Source: CAYMGM01 sp964390005
Lineage (GTDB): Bacteria > Pseudomonadota > Alphaproteobacteria > UBA9219
Assembly: GCA_964390005.1 (NCBI GenBank)
Contig: CAYMGM010000001.1
Coordinates: 671,217-735,216, forward strand
DNA: 64,000 nucleotides
Direction of reading: 5' to 3'
The position numbers and the translations under genes were made by a program. Below are positions 53,228 through 63,248 of this stretch, piece by piece (position 1 is the first letter of the stretch; each line of letters opens with the position of its first letter). The notes beneath the pieces are model-generated. The model saw only the letters and a list, made by a program, of their open reading frames with translations. It made no database searches and had not been told where the DNA came from.

Positions 53228-53926
53228 CTACCAGCTCACCGCCGCATGCGCGGCTTCTGTCATATCCTCAAGCGCGCCAGCATAAACAAGCTGCCCTTTT
53301 TCCAAAACAAGGACGCTATCCGCCAAAAGGCCGACGGTCGCGCGGCTTTGCTCGGCCAGCAAAATTGAAAGCCCTTTGCTTTTCAACACGCCGATCGCCG
53401 CGACAACTTGTTGAACAACGATCGGCGCAAGACCTTCTGTCGGTTCATCCAAAAGCAAGCAAGATGGGTTTGTCATCAACGTTCGGCCAACCGTCAGCAT
53501 TTGCTGCTCGCCGCCCGAAAGCTGACGCCCTTGCCTGTCTTGCAAAGCCTCCAAAACCGGAAACAATTCAAACACGCGCGCCAAGGTCCAAGGCTCACGG
53601 TCGGAAGCGGCAGACCTTTTTCGCTCACCGGCCAGAAGATTTTCTCGAACGCTTAAATGGCCAAAGATACGACGCTCTTCCGGCACATAGCCAATGCCCA
53701 TGCGCGCGCGGCGATAGGGCTTGAGCTTGCGCAGATCTTGCCCTTGATAGGCGATTTGGCCAGACGTCGCCGGAACGACGCCGATAATGGCCTTCATCGT
53801 CGTCGATTTGCCCGCGCCATTACGGCCAAGAAGCGCGACGCAAACCCCCGGTTTGAGATCAAAAGAAACGTCGCGCAAAATATGCGCTTGACCGTAATGG
53901 GTGTTAAGCGAAGAGACAGAGAGCAT
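53228..53926 (-). CDS. livF: Branched-chain-amino-acid-type ABC transporter ATPase LivF
   Basis: A 232-residue ATPase of the LivF family. Walker A GRNGAGKST, signature LSGGEQQML and Walker B LLLDEPTEGLAP are present. It energises a high-affinity amino acid or related importer with LivG and the LivH/LivM permeases. Its ATG shares a base with the preceding substrate-binding-protein stop (TGATG). It is the last gene of the operon. Confidence 0.93.
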   Translation of the reverse strand: MLSVSSLNTHYGQAHILRDVSFDLKPGVCVALLGRNGAGKSTTMKAIIGVVPATSGQIAYQGQDLRKLKPYRRARMGIGYVPEERRIFGHLSVRENLLAGERKRSAASDREPWTLARVFELFPVLEALQDRQGRQLSGGEQQMLTVGRTLMTNPSCLLLDEPTEGLAPIVVQQVVAAIGVLKSKGLSILLAEQSRATVGLLADSVLVLEKGQLVYAGALEDMTEAAHAAVSW

Positions 53927-55110
53927 CAGTTCTTCCCCGAAAGATTGTATTGTTTAACAAGATCGTCCACGCGAACGAAACGTGACGTGACAAACCGCCC
54001 CTTCCCGTCTTCGTTTTTGGTATAGCCAACCCAATAATTATCGTAAGCCTGCTGCGTATCAGCCCGCATCAAAGCTGGGCCTTTCGGCCCATCGATTTGC
54101 AGACCGCGCAGCGCCTCGGCAATTATCTTTGGGTCTGTGCTGTGCGCCTTTTGAAGCGCAGCGACGGCAAACTGCATCAGTCTATAGCCGCCAAAGGCAA
54201 CGTCATCGGGCTTTTTATGATAACGCGCTTCGTAACGCACGGTAAAATCTTTGGCCTCCTTAAAGTCCGGCGCAGGATCTTCGCCCATCGTAAACCAACC
54301 ATCGGGATAGGCCGCGCCGAGTTCGCGGATAATATAGGGCGAGCCAATCAGGTCAGCCATGTGAAGCCTGCCCTTGATAAAACCAAGCTTCTCACCAGCG
54401 CGAATATATTGCGGCAAATCCGATGCAAAAAGCTGGTTAAAAACGGCATCCGGCTTTGCCAGTTGCATCGCGCGAATTTCAGCCTCGGCATTGATTTTGT
54501 TGAGCTGCGGATAACGCTCGGACACAAACTCGACATCGGGCCTTAACTTTTTCAGTGCTACTTTAAAAGCCGCCGCAAGCGTGCGGCCATATTGGTAATT
54601 CGGCGCAATAATCGCCCAACGTTTGTAAGGCAAACGCGCCGCTTCGTCGGCATAGACATAGGCGTGAAGGCTAATGCACTCCATCGTTCCGAACCAATAG
54701 GGATTGGTGTCCTTGCCGAACAAATCGCAAGCGCCGCCCCATTGCTTGATGAAAGGAATTTCGTGCTGCTTGGCAAAACTGCCGACGGCAAGGCCAACAT
54801 GATCAAGCGCTCCGCCAATCAGCATGACAACATGCTCGCGATTGACCAGATCATCGGCGATGCGGACCGCAGCGCCCGGATCGGCTTGATCGTCGCGCGA
54901 GATCACTTCAATCTTACGCCCATCGACGCCGCCCGCTGCGTTGAGATCGTCCAGCGCCATCTGCCAGCCTTCACGGAAAGGATAGGAAAACTCTGGCGCG
55001 CCCGTATAGCTCATCATCTCACCGATTTTGATGGGCTCTTTCACAGCCCCCTCGGCCCATGCGGGCGTCCCGACCAAAACAAGCGCACAAACAAGAAGGA
55101 AACGTTTCAT
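53926..55110 (-). CDS. Substrate-binding protein, Peripla_BP_6 type (array member 1)
   Basis: A 394-residue exported protein. Signal peptide MKRFLLVCALVLVGTPAWA, then the family's DLNAAGGVDGRKIEVISRDDQADP and the KRWAIIAPNYQYGR segment. The predicted ligand-contact stretch reads GGALDHVGLAV, unlike that of any neighbour. ATG 55110 has AAAGGA upstream. Its stop overlaps livF, so it is the member most tightly coupled to the ATPase. Ligand unknown. Confidence 0.92.
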   Translation of the reverse strand: MKRFLLVCALVLVGTPAWAEGAVKEPIKIGEMMSYTGAPEFSYPFREGWQMALDDLNAAGGVDGRKIEVISRDDQADPGAAVRIADDLVNREHVVMLIGGALDHVGLAVGSFAKQHEIPFIKQWGGACDLFGKDTNPYWFGTMECISLHAYVYADEAARLPYKRWAIIAPNYQYGRTLAAAFKVALKKLRPDVEFVSERYPQLNKINAEAEIRAMQLAKPDAVFNQLFASDLPQYIRAGEKLGFIKGRLHMADLIGSPYIIRELGAAYPDGWFTMGEDPAPDFKEAKDFTVRYEARYHKKPDDVAFGGYRLMQFAVAALQKAHSTDPKIIAEALRGLQIDGPKGPALMRADTQQAYDNYWVGYTKNEDGKGRFVTSRFVRVDDLVKQYNLSGKN

Positions 55111-55124
55111 CGTCGTGTATCCTT

Positions 55125-56327
55125 TCACTTGCGCAGCTTTTCAATATAGGCGTCGGGTGGGAAATAATCTTTAGCATCCCGATATTCGACATTCACTAAG
55201 ACAGGCTTGCCGTCCTTGACCGCTGTTTCGCCGACCCACAACCCATTCGTCGGCACATGATCGATCGCGCGCAAAGTGTACGGGCCAAAGATACCGTCAA
55301 GCTGCATGCCGGGCATTTTGGCAATCAGATCCTCGGTCTTCGTCGATCCTGTTTTTTCAATCGCCGACGCAATCATATAAGCCGTCGTATAGCTTAGAAG
55401 AGCCGTATAGCGAACCTCTTGGCCATATCTTTTCTGATAACGCTCGGCAAACGCCTTCATCGCGGGTGTCACGGGAACCTCATAGGGCAAGGTACCCGTC
55501 GTGATAAGACCCGCGGGCATCTCGCCTTTCATCTGCGCCATAAACTCTGGGCGTCCGATGTTGTCGCCGACAATAATCGCTTTGCTTGTCAGCCCACGTT
55601 TTTTGGCCTCACGCAGGAATTGCGTCAAATCGCTTCCCCAAAGAGACGTATAAACGGCATCGGCTCCACTGCGTAAAAGGGCGTTCACAACAGCGCCCGC
55701 GTCAATTTTCCCAACAGGCGTCCACTGCTCTTCAACCCACGAAGCATCGGGTTGGATTTCCCCAAGTGTTTCTTTAAAAGCCGCTAGGTTTTCTTGCCCC
55801 CACGCATAGTTTTGATTGATAGCCGCCCACTTCGTTTTGTGCCGCGAGGCCGCGCGTAGAGCCATCATCTTGTTGATGCCGTAAAGCGTTGGCCCCGCGC
55901 CACGGAAATAATAGGCATGTCCTTTGCGCCAGATGGCTTCGTTGCCGCCAATACAAGCATACACATCGATAATCTTATTGTGCTGCGCATAATCGGAAAC
56001 GGCTAAGGCAATATTCTCAAGATTGCATCCGGTAATCATGACAGGGCGCTTCTGCAAAACGGCTTGCTGAAGCTTGGTTATCGCATTCTCTGGCTTTCCC
56101 GTGTCGTCCACGTGCTCAAAATGGATGGGACGCCCCAAAACACCACCTGCCGCATTAATCTCTTCCGCTGCCATGTCGAAACCTTGCCGCGTCGGCTCGG
56201 CAAAAGCGGCGCCAGCCGTATAACTGGAAAGATCAAGGATATCGATAGGCTCGCCCTTAGGCGCCGAAGCCTCGGCCACCGAAACCGAAAGCAGCAGCGC
56301 AGCCGTGGCTAAAAGCAAGCGTTTCAT
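55125..56327 (-). CDS. Substrate-binding protein, Peripla_BP_6 type (array member 2)
   Basis: A 400-residue exported protein with signal MKRLLLATAALLLSVSVAEA and the core EINAAGGVLGRPIHFEHVDDTG. The ligand-contact stretch is GCNLENIALAV, and the C-terminus ends YFPPDAYIEKLRK. Its ATG 56327 overlaps the preceding stop as ATGA, with AAGGAG 7 nt upstream. Among the array it lacks the R-x-D-D found after the core in most members (VDDTG). Confidence 0.92.
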   Translation of the reverse strand: MKRLLLATAALLLSVSVAEASAPKGEPIDILDLSSYTAGAAFAEPTRQGFDMAAEEINAAGGVLGRPIHFEHVDDTGKPENAITKLQQAVLQKRPVMITGCNLENIALAVSDYAQHNKIIDVYACIGGNEAIWRKGHAYYFRGAGPTLYGINKMMALRAASRHKTKWAAINQNYAWGQENLAAFKETLGEIQPDASWVEEQWTPVGKIDAGAVVNALLRSGADAVYTSLWGSDLTQFLREAKKRGLTSKAIIVGDNIGRPEFMAQMKGEMPAGLITTGTLPYEVPVTPAMKAFAERYQKRYGQEVRYTALLSYTTAYMIASAIEKTGSTKTEDLIAKMPGMQLDGIFGPYTLRAIDHVPTNGLWVGETAVKDGKPVLVNVEYRDAKDYFPPDAYIEKLRK

Positions 56328-57535
56328 CTTTTTTCTCCTTGATCTGGGCGAAGCGTACGTGTGACGGAATCAGGCGGGAAATAAGGGGCCGCGTCTTCAT
56401 AGTGCCAATCGACAATCGTCGGCGTTTTGTCGATAAAGCCTGTTTTCCCGACCCATGCCCCATAATTCGATTGATGGTCTATCGCCCGCATTGTCAGGGA
56501 GCCCACAGGCGATGCAATCGAAAGACCTTCTAGCGCATCGCGTATTTTTTCGCGCTCTAACGTTCCTGCTTTATTCAGCGCAGCCGCGACAAAATACATC
56601 GATGTATAACCATTAAGCGAACTCGCCCCCGGCGTCTCTTTAAAACGAGCTTCATAGGCATCGACAAAAGATTTCAGCGCGGGTTCTTTGACGCTTTGAA
56701 ATGGAAAACCATTTGTCAGCCAGCCTTGCGGCATTTCCTGTTTAAAGACTGTCAGAAACTCTGGCCAGCCCATGTAGGGCGCGACGACATAAAGGTTTTG
56801 AAGAAGGCCGCGCTTTTGCCCATTGCGGACAAACTTGATCAAATCGTCTTGAATAATCAGCGTTAAGATAGCGTCAGGCTTAGCGCGTTTGAGCAATTGA
56901 ACCGTAGAACCTGCGTCAATTTTTCCATAATTGGGGAACTGCTCGCTAACCCAAACGACATCGGGGCGCAAGCGCGCCAAGTGCTTTTTGAAGGCCGCGT
57001 ACATCGAATGCCCATAGACATAGTTTGGCGCGACGACCGCCCAGCGTTTGGCTGGGTTCTTGGCCGCTTCGCGCGCGAGCATCGCGCCAAGCGTATCGGT
57101 CGAGGCATCGTTGCGGAAGCTATAGCGATTGCCTTCCTTCCAGACGAAATCATCTGTTCCGCCTGTCGGCTTCACAAAGGGAATCTTGGCCTGCCCCGCA
57201 TAATTCAAAACGGCTTGCCCGGTGTTATCAAGGATCGTGCCGACAAGAACGGGCACTTTGCTCTCTTGATCCAGACGCTGCGCTTCGGTCACAGCTGCGG
57301 ATGGGCTGTTTTTATCGTCGCGGAAGATAATCTCAAGAGGACGCCCCAACGCGCCTCCCCTTGCATTAATCTCCTCGACGGCAAGAAGAGCGCCGTTATC
57401 GAGCGGTTGCGCTTCGTTCGCAAGCCCAGTCAGCGAGCTTAAAAAGCCGATCTGAATGGGCTCTTTGGCCGGTGTTTCCGCCCAAACAGGCGAAGCCGCC
57501 AAAAGAAAAACCAAGGCGAGAAAAGAGGTTTTCAT
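56324..57535 (-). CDS. Substrate-binding protein, Peripla_BP_6 type (array member 3)
   Basis: A 403-residue exported protein with signal MKTSFLALVFLLAASPVWA and core EINARGGALGRPLEIIFRDDKNSP. The ligand-contact stretch is GTILDNTGQAV. A C-terminal YFPPDSVTRTLRP tail is shared with members 2, 4 and 5. ATG 57535 has AAGGATA 8 nt upstream; a longer start at 57556 is less likely. Confidence 0.92.
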   Translation of the reverse strand: MKTSFLALVFLLAASPVWAETPAKEPIQIGFLSSLTGLANEAQPLDNGALLAVEEINARGGALGRPLEIIFRDDKNSPSAAVTEAQRLDQESKVPVLVGTILDNTGQAVLNYAGQAKIPFVKPTGGTDDFVWKEGNRYSFRNDASTDTLGAMLAREAAKNPAKRWAVVAPNYVYGHSMYAAFKKHLARLRPDVVWVSEQFPNYGKIDAGSTVQLLKRAKPDAILTLIIQDDLIKFVRNGQKRGLLQNLYVVAPYMGWPEFLTVFKQEMPQGWLTNGFPFQSVKEPALKSFVDAYEARFKETPGASSLNGYTSMYFVAAALNKAGTLEREKIRDALEGLSIASPVGSLTMRAIDHQSNYGAWVGKTGFIDKTPTIVDWHYEDAAPYFPPDSVTRTLRPDQGEKR

Positions 57536-57552
57536 GAAGATATCCTTTCGCT

Positions 57553-58761
57553 TCATGGCTGCGGTCGCACAGTTTTGACGTAGGCGTCGCTCGGAAAATA
57601 TTTATCGCCGGATTCGTAAGTCCAATCGACGAGCGTTGGTTTGCCGTCGGCATTAAGCCCCACCTTGCCGACCCAAAGGCCAAGGTTTGATTGATTGTCT
57701 GCCGCGCGATATGTCAAAGGGCCGACCAAACTGTCAAAGCTCATCCCCTTCATCGCCGCCGCGACTTTGTGTGGATCGGTGGATCCCGCAACCTCAATGG
57801 CCTTCGCAAGAGAGATGAGGCTGTTATAGCCGACAAAGGAAAACCAGCCAGGATCGGCGTTATATTTTGCGCGGTATTTAGCCAAAAAGGCTTTGTGCGC
57901 AGGATTGTCGATTTGATCAAAGGGATAGCCTTGCGTGATCCAACCGACAGGCGCTTCTTTGCCGATCATACCCAAAGATTCAGGCTGGCCCTGAAGAACG
58001 TTGATAACGGGTTTGCCGTCGAAAAGGCCGATCTTTCGTCCCTCTCGGATAAGCTGAACGGAATCGGTTCCAAAGCTGGCGATGAAAACGGCATCAGGTT
58101 TCGCGTTTTTCATAACACGTGCAGCGGCAGCCGCTTGGATCTTCATCATCGGATGCCACAGGGTTGCGACAAAAACGACGTCATGCCGAAGCTTTTTCAA
58201 TTCTTTTTCAAAATCCTCGACGACCGAATGTCCAAACTCATAATCCGGCGCAATGATCGCCCAACGCTTGGCTGGTAGTTTGGCGGCGGCTTCAGCAAAA
58301 ACCTTTCCATACATATAATTCGATACGTCAAAGCGGAAAGCTAGGTCATGCCCTTCCTGCCAAATATGGCGGTTGGTTCCGTTGCATCCTTTGAGATAGA
58401 AAATACCGTTTTTCTTCGCAAAGTTTGATACGGCGAGGCCGGTATTATCGGGGCCCGTTCCGATAAGAAGTTTGACCGCTTGATTGTTGACAAGTTCCTC
58501 AACGTCTCTCAAAACTTCTTCGGGCGTCCCATTCCCCCCCTCACGCAGGATCAACTTTAACGGACGACCCAAAACGCCGCCCTTGGCATTGATCTCGTCC
58601 AGCGCCATTTCAAAACCACGGTTTTGGTTGTCGGCATAAACTTTAAACAGCTTTGCCTCAGAAATGGCGCCGATGACGATCGGATCTTTGAGAGATGGTT
58701 CAGCCCATGCAGGCGATAGCGTGAAAAAAATAGAGGCGATAAGTGCAAGAATCTTTTTCAT
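57553..58761 (-). CDS. Substrate-binding protein, Peripla_BP_6 type (array member 4)
   Basis: A 402-residue exported protein with signal MKKILALIASIFFTLSPAWA and core EINAKGGVLGRPLKLILREGGNG; here the usual RDD is REG. The ligand-contact stretch is GTGPDNTGLAV and the tail YFPSDAYVKTVRP. ATG 58761 is chosen for its signal peptide; a long upstream frame overlapping member 5 is rejected. The gap to the stop of member 5 is only 4 nt. Confidence 0.92.
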   Translation of the reverse strand: MKKILALIASIFFTLSPAWAEPSLKDPIVIGAISEAKLFKVYADNQNRGFEMALDEINAKGGVLGRPLKLILREGGNGTPEEVLRDVEELVNNQAVKLLIGTGPDNTGLAVSNFAKKNGIFYLKGCNGTNRHIWQEGHDLAFRFDVSNYMYGKVFAEAAAKLPAKRWAIIAPDYEFGHSVVEDFEKELKKLRHDVVFVATLWHPMMKIQAAAAARVMKNAKPDAVFIASFGTDSVQLIREGRKIGLFDGKPVINVLQGQPESLGMIGKEAPVGWITQGYPFDQIDNPAHKAFLAKYRAKYNADPGWFSFVGYNSLISLAKAIEVAGSTDPHKVAAAMKGMSFDSLVGPLTYRAADNQSNLGLWVGKVGLNADGKPTLVDWTYESGDKYFPSDAYVKTVRPQP

Positions 58762-58765
58762 GCCT

Positions 58766-59983
58766 TTATTTCCTTTCACTGTTTTGCGCGCGCATATTTT
58801 TGACAAAGGCGTCACCAGGATACATGGGATCGACATCAATATAATGCCAGTCCAACAACGCCGGATGCCCATCCTGAAAGCCCGTCTGGCCGATCCAGAA
58901 ACCTTCATTAAGCTCGTTGGTAAAAGGATTGAAGCTCTTCGGCCCCAAAAGCGTTTGAACGCTTTTCCCCTTGTTCGCTTCAATGATTTTTTCAGGATCC
59001 GTACTTTGCGCACGCTCTATCAACTGCTTCATGATAAAGGGCATCTGATAACTTAAAAAGGCCTCGACATAAGGCGTTTCATGATAGGCTTTTTCAAAAG
59101 CCGCGACGAAAGCCTTGTGCGTGGGCAGATCAATGTCTTTTGCCGGATAGCCTGGCGAGACCCAGCCGACGGGCGTTTCTTTCCCCGTTGTATCCAGCTC
59201 GGCCCCAAAGCCGCACATGCCGCACATAACAAACTTTCCGTCAAAGGCTTTGATTTTCTGACCCTGACGAACAAGCTCGGCATGATCGCGCCCAAAAAGA
59301 AGGGTAAAGTAAGCATCGGCTTTTTTATGCGCGGCGGCATGAAGCGACTGAAGCGCATTAAACTTATAAGTCTCTGGATAGACTTCATAGACAAACGAAA
59401 CGTCTGGACGTTCTTTGGTCAAAAAGGTCTTAAACAGGTCTGAGACCGATCGGCCATATTCATAATTTGGCGCAAAAATAGCCCACCGTTTCGCCGGATT
59501 TTTGGCAGCTTCTTGCGCCAGAGCCTTGGCCATGTACCACGTATTTGTATCGCCGCCGCGCCAAGCATAGCGATTGCCAAGATCCCACCCAAAGCGCGGC
59601 GTTGTCCCCGTCTCGCGGAAGAAAAAAACTTTGTTCTTTTGGGCAAAATCATTCATCGCAAGGCCGGTGTGGTCAAACTGCGTTCCTGTGAAAAGATGGA
59701 TGTTTTCTTTCTGCAAAAGATATTCGGCCTGCTTCAGCGTTTGGACAGGATCCGCATGCGTATCGCGGAAAAGAATTTTTAAAGGACGGCCTAAAATTCC
59801 GCCCTGCGCATTAATTTCGGATTGCGCCAGATTGACGGCGTTTTGGGCCATGATGGCCCCTTCCTTATACCCTGTAAAAGGCAGAAGGCTTGCAATCACC
59901 ACGGGCTCTTGCCCCTGCGGCGCGGCCTGGACAGAGAAAGGAACAACCAGCAAAGCTAGAAAAAATAGAACGCGCTTAAGCAT
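58766..59983 (-). CDS. Substrate-binding protein, Peripla_BP_6 type (array member 5)
   Basis: A 405-residue exported protein with signal MLKRVLFFLALLVVPFSVQA and core EINAQGGILGRPLKILFRDTHADP. The ligand-contact stretch is GTQFDHTGLAM. Its start overlaps the end of livG by 8 nt. A GMCGFGAEL segment with two Cys in the second lobe is special to this member. Confidence 0.92.
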   Translation of the reverse strand: MLKRVLFFLALLVVPFSVQAAPQGQEPVVIASLLPFTGYKEGAIMAQNAVNLAQSEINAQGGILGRPLKILFRDTHADPVQTLKQAEYLLQKENIHLFTGTQFDHTGLAMNDFAQKNKVFFFRETGTTPRFGWDLGNRYAWRGGDTNTWYMAKALAQEAAKNPAKRWAIFAPNYEYGRSVSDLFKTFLTKERPDVSFVYEVYPETYKFNALQSLHAAAHKKADAYFTLLFGRDHAELVRQGQKIKAFDGKFVMCGMCGFGAELDTTGKETPVGWVSPGYPAKDIDLPTHKAFVAAFEKAYHETPYVEAFLSYQMPFIMKQLIERAQSTDPEKIIEANKGKSVQTLLGPKSFNPFTNELNEGFWIGQTGFQDGHPALLDWHYIDVDPMYPGDAFVKNMRAQNSERK

Positions 59984-60833
59984 GGGCGTTTTCCTTTCCT
60001 AAGTAGGCTTCGCGGACAATGTCGTTCTTCTTAATATCGTCCGGCATGCCACTGGCCAACACTTCGCCGCGATGCATCACGATAATCCAATCGGCGTAAT
60101 TGAAAATGGCGTCTGTATCATGCTCGGTAAACAAAACGCCGATGCGTTTTTCGCGCGCGATGGTATGGGTCAAACGCATAAGATCGTCGCGTTCCCCTAG
60201 TCCCATGCCTGCCGTCGGCTCATCCATCAAAAGAAGTTTGGGCTGACAAGCCAAAGCCATCGCAAGCTCTAGCCGTTTCAAGTCGCCGTAAGCCAGCGTC
60301 GCGACATGCGCTTCGGCTTGCCCGGCAAGCCCCACGGTTTCAAGATGCGAAAGAGCCTCTGCCCGAAAAAGATTACCAGCAAAGCCCCAAAGCCGCCGCC
60401 ATTTCTTGCGCTGCGCGATCAAAACCATCTGGACGTTTTCAAGCACCGTCATACTGGCAAAGGTCGCCGTAATCTGAAAGGTCCGCCCGATCCCAAGTTT
60501 GGCAATCCGGCGCGGCGGGCGGCCCGTAATATCGTCGGCGGCTTGCGGTTGCCCCGGATGCTGAGCAATCTCGCCCGATTTTTCAAGCGCGATGCGCTCA
60601 TCGGTCGTCAAGGCGGCGGCGTTATAATATACTTTTCCACTATCCGGACGTAGTTGCCCGTTGATGCAGTTAAACGTTGTCGTCTTTCCGGCGCCATTGG
60701 CCCCGATAAGCGCAACCAACTGCCCCAAGCGCACATCGAACGAAACGCCGCGCACAGCTTCGACCCCGCCAAAAGATTTGCGTAAGGAGTCAATCGTTAA
60801 AAGCGGCTGAAGAGCGGATGAAGAGGACATCAT
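59976..60833 (-). CDS. livG: Branched-chain-amino-acid-type ABC transporter ATPase LivG
   Basis: A 285-residue ATPase. Walker A GANGAGKTT, the LivG-style signature LAYGDLKRLELA and Walker B LLLMDEPTAGMG. The two start codons at 60833 and 60830 are adjacent; the first overlaps the preceding stop (TAATG). It lies in the middle of the substrate-binding-protein array, between members 5 and 6, instead of next to livF. No LivH or LivM permease gene is in the window. Confidence 0.92.
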   Translation of the reverse strand: MMSSSSALQPLLTIDSLRKSFGGVEAVRGVSFDVRLGQLVALIGANGAGKTTTFNCINGQLRPDSGKVYYNAAALTTDERIALEKSGEIAQHPGQPQAADDITGRPPRRIAKLGIGRTFQITATFASMTVLENVQMVLIAQRKKWRRLWGFAGNLFRAEALSHLETVGLAGQAEAHVATLAYGDLKRLELAMALACQPKLLLMDEPTAGMGLGERDDLMRLTHTIAREKRIGVLFTEHDTDAIFNYADWIIVMHRGEVLASGMPDDIKKNDIVREAYLGKENAHA

Positions 60834-62047
60834 TAAGGTTCCATTGTTTCGGATGTGCGTTTGACTTTGCTTTCATCAATTAAAAGCTGGCTTCCCGGGT
60901 AATAGATCCAGTCTTTCAACAGAGGCTGGCCTTTTTCGACGTGCGACGTGCCAACCCAGATCCCTTGCGTGCTAATATGATCTGCCGCGCGCATTTCAAG
61001 ATCGCCTATCGGGGATTCGATGTGAATCCCTTCCATAGCCTTGACGATGTCGCTTGGTTTTAACGACGGCGCTTTTTTCATCGCGGCAAAAATGAACTGA
61101 TAGACGTCATACCCGTTCAAAGACATCCATCCTGGTGCTTCGCCCCAACGTTTTTTATAACGACGCGCAAAAGATTTGTGCGCGTCTGTCGTGATTTGTT
61201 CGGAAGGATAACCGCTCATAATCCACCCTTCTGTCGTTTCAGCGCCCAAAGCTTTCAAGCTTTCCGGCATGCCCGTCTCAAGGCTGACAATCGTCTTCCC
61301 CTCGGCAAAACCCCGGCGCTTTGAAAGACGGATAAGCTGGCTCACGTCGCCTGCAAAGCTGCAATTAAAGACCGCATCGACATGCTGACGTTGAATGGCG
61401 CCAATCGTCGCCGCCGCATCCAATTTTCCCACGGGGAACCAATAGGTCGGAAGCCACTGCGCCTTGGGGTTTTGCTGTGTCAGATAGGCTGAAAAAATCT
61501 GTGCCGCCTGATGCCCATAAGCGTAATTGGGCGCGATGCTGGCCCAGCGGCTGGCCTCGCTATGCTTATCGGCCAGAAAAGCCGCTGGCGCGCGTGCCGT
61601 CACGAATAACGAGTAAAGACCAAACGCATAATCGTTTTCTCTTTGCGTTTCAGGCTGCTCGGAATTGCCGAACCACCGGATCAGCGGTATTTTGTTTTGC
61701 TTGGCAAAATCGCCAAGCGCAATACAGACATTGCCGAAAATACACCCGCTGAGCATATCGACCTTCTCGGCAAGGACGAGTTCTTGGGCCGCGCGGATCG
61801 CGTCGCTTGGCGTTCCCAGATCGTCGCGGTCGATGACTTCGATCTTGCGCCCATGAATGCCGCCTTGCGCATTGATTTCTTCGACGGCCAACTGCCAGCC
61901 GCGCCGATAATTTTCGGTATAAAGCGGAAGCGCCTTATAACTGTTGATCTCGCCAATCTTGATCGGCGGCAAAGCCGAAGATCCTGTGGCAAAAGCGGGC
62001 ACAGTCAAAAAACACAGACTCGCAACAAGGCTTAAAAGACGTTTCAT
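60833..62047 (-). CDS. Substrate-binding protein, Peripla_BP_6 type (array member 6)
   Basis: A 404-residue exported protein with signal MKRLLSLVASLCFLTVPAFA and core EINAQGGIHGRKIEVIDRDDLG. The ligand-contact stretch is GCIFGNVCIAL. It has an unusual basic C-terminus (SKVKRTSETMEP). Its stop overlaps livG by one base. Confidence 0.92.
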   Translation of the reverse strand: MKRLLSLVASLCFLTVPAFATGSSALPPIKIGEINSYKALPLYTENYRRGWQLAVEEINAQGGIHGRKIEVIDRDDLGTPSDAIRAAQELVLAEKVDMLSGCIFGNVCIALGDFAKQNKIPLIRWFGNSEQPETQRENDYAFGLYSLFVTARAPAAFLADKHSEASRWASIAPNYAYGHQAAQIFSAYLTQQNPKAQWLPTYWFPVGKLDAAATIGAIQRQHVDAVFNCSFAGDVSQLIRLSKRRGFAEGKTIVSLETGMPESLKALGAETTEGWIMSGYPSEQITTDAHKSFARRYKKRWGEAPGWMSLNGYDVYQFIFAAMKKAPSLKPSDIVKAMEGIHIESPIGDLEMRAADHISTQGIWVGTSHVEKGQPLLKDWIYYPGSQLLIDESKVKRTSETMEP

Positions 62048-62061
62048 CGACTTTCTCCCTT

Positions 62062-63216
62062 TTATTCGGCCATGCCGCCATGCACGACATCATGTAATAC
62101 CGGTTTGTTTTCTTCGACACCTGTAAGAGCATACCAATAGCCAAGATTCGAGCGCTGTGAGGTGGCGTCCATCGTCACGGCTCCTGCTGGCGTCTGAATT
62201 GTCAGGCCACGCAGAGCCTGTGTAATCGCGGCGGGTTTGTCCGATCCGGCTTTTGAAATGGCTTCAAGAACAAACTTTGTGGCGATATAGCTGCGAAAGG
62301 CAAGTTCGCCCGGCTCGGCTCCAAAGCGTTTTTGATAGGCATCGATAAAAGCTTTATTGGCAGGCGTATCTAAAGCGGCAACAGGATAGCCAACCTGCGC
62401 GTACCAACCGATCGGCCCTTCACCTTTCAGCGGACGCGACGCTTCCGGCGGCAAATAGCTTTGAACCGTCACGACGTTTTTATCCATGCCCAACTTTCTC
62501 ATCGTCCGCACATATTTCAGCGTTTCTTGCGCTGCAATGCTGCTGAAAACGCCTTGGACCTTCTTTTGTCGCTGGATGTTAGCAATTTGCGCAAAAGGAT
62601 TGGTCCCATACTGATAAATCCGCACATCGACAATCTCAGCCTTTGGATTTTTCTTTTTTAGCTCGGCTTCGAAATACTTAAAGGCCGTGCGCGAAAACTC
62701 TTCGGCAGGAAATATCGCAGCCCAGCGCGTTATCGGTTGCCGCGCCGCCCAATCGGCCAAAGGCGCAATCAACTGCGAGGGATGGGAATCGAGAGCAAAG
62801 ATCTCTTTATGCGGGCGATCCGTGCATTTGTCGTTCCAACACCAAACGGGAACATAAGGGATCTGATCTTTATCGGCCAAATCCGCTACGGCCAGTGAAA
62901 CGTTTGTCCATGAGACGCCCGTCAACGCGGCGACATGTTCGCGCTGGATCAAATCTTCGCCAACCTGAACGCCTGCCGCCGGATCACCCCGATCGTCCCG
63001 CAGCAAAAGCTCGGCTTTACGGCCTTGCAATCCGCCTTTGGCATTCCATTCATCGACCGCCATCTGCGTGGCATTCTGTCCGCCGCTGGCCCAATCCGGC
63101 ATGCCGGAATAGGTAAAAACACCACCGATTTTGATCGGCTCGGGCTGGCCGTCGGCGGCCCACACGGGCGTGCTGATAAGACAGGCCGCCAAAACAAGGC
63201 TTAAAAGTTTGTTCAT
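62062..63216 (-). CDS. Substrate-binding protein, Peripla_BP_6 type (array member 7)
   Basis: A 384-residue exported protein, the shortest full member. Signal MNKLLSLVLAACLISTPVWA and core EWNAKGGLQGRKAELLLRDDRGDP. The ligand-contact stretch is GVSWTNVSLAV and the rest of the first lobe has two Cys in CWNDKC. The tail lacks the tandem PP-D-A motif of members 2-5. It lies 14 nt upstream of member 6. Confidence 0.92.
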   Translation of the reverse strand: MNKLLSLVLAACLISTPVWAADGQPEPIKIGGVFTYSGMPDWASGGQNATQMAVDEWNAKGGLQGRKAELLLRDDRGDPAAGVQVGEDLIQREHVAALTGVSWTNVSLAVADLADKDQIPYVPVWCWNDKCTDRPHKEIFALDSHPSQLIAPLADWAARQPITRWAAIFPAEEFSRTAFKYFEAELKKKNPKAEIVDVRIYQYGTNPFAQIANIQRQKKVQGVFSSIAAQETLKYVRTMRKLGMDKNVVTVQSYLPPEASRPLKGEGPIGWYAQVGYPVAALDTPANKAFIDAYQKRFGAEPGELAFRSYIATKFVLEAISKAGSDKPAAITQALRGLTIQTPAGAVTMDATSQRSNLGYWYALTGVEENKPVLHDVVHGGMAE

Positions 63217-63248
63217 TGTCTTCTTCCTTTTAACAAAGGGTAGATAAA

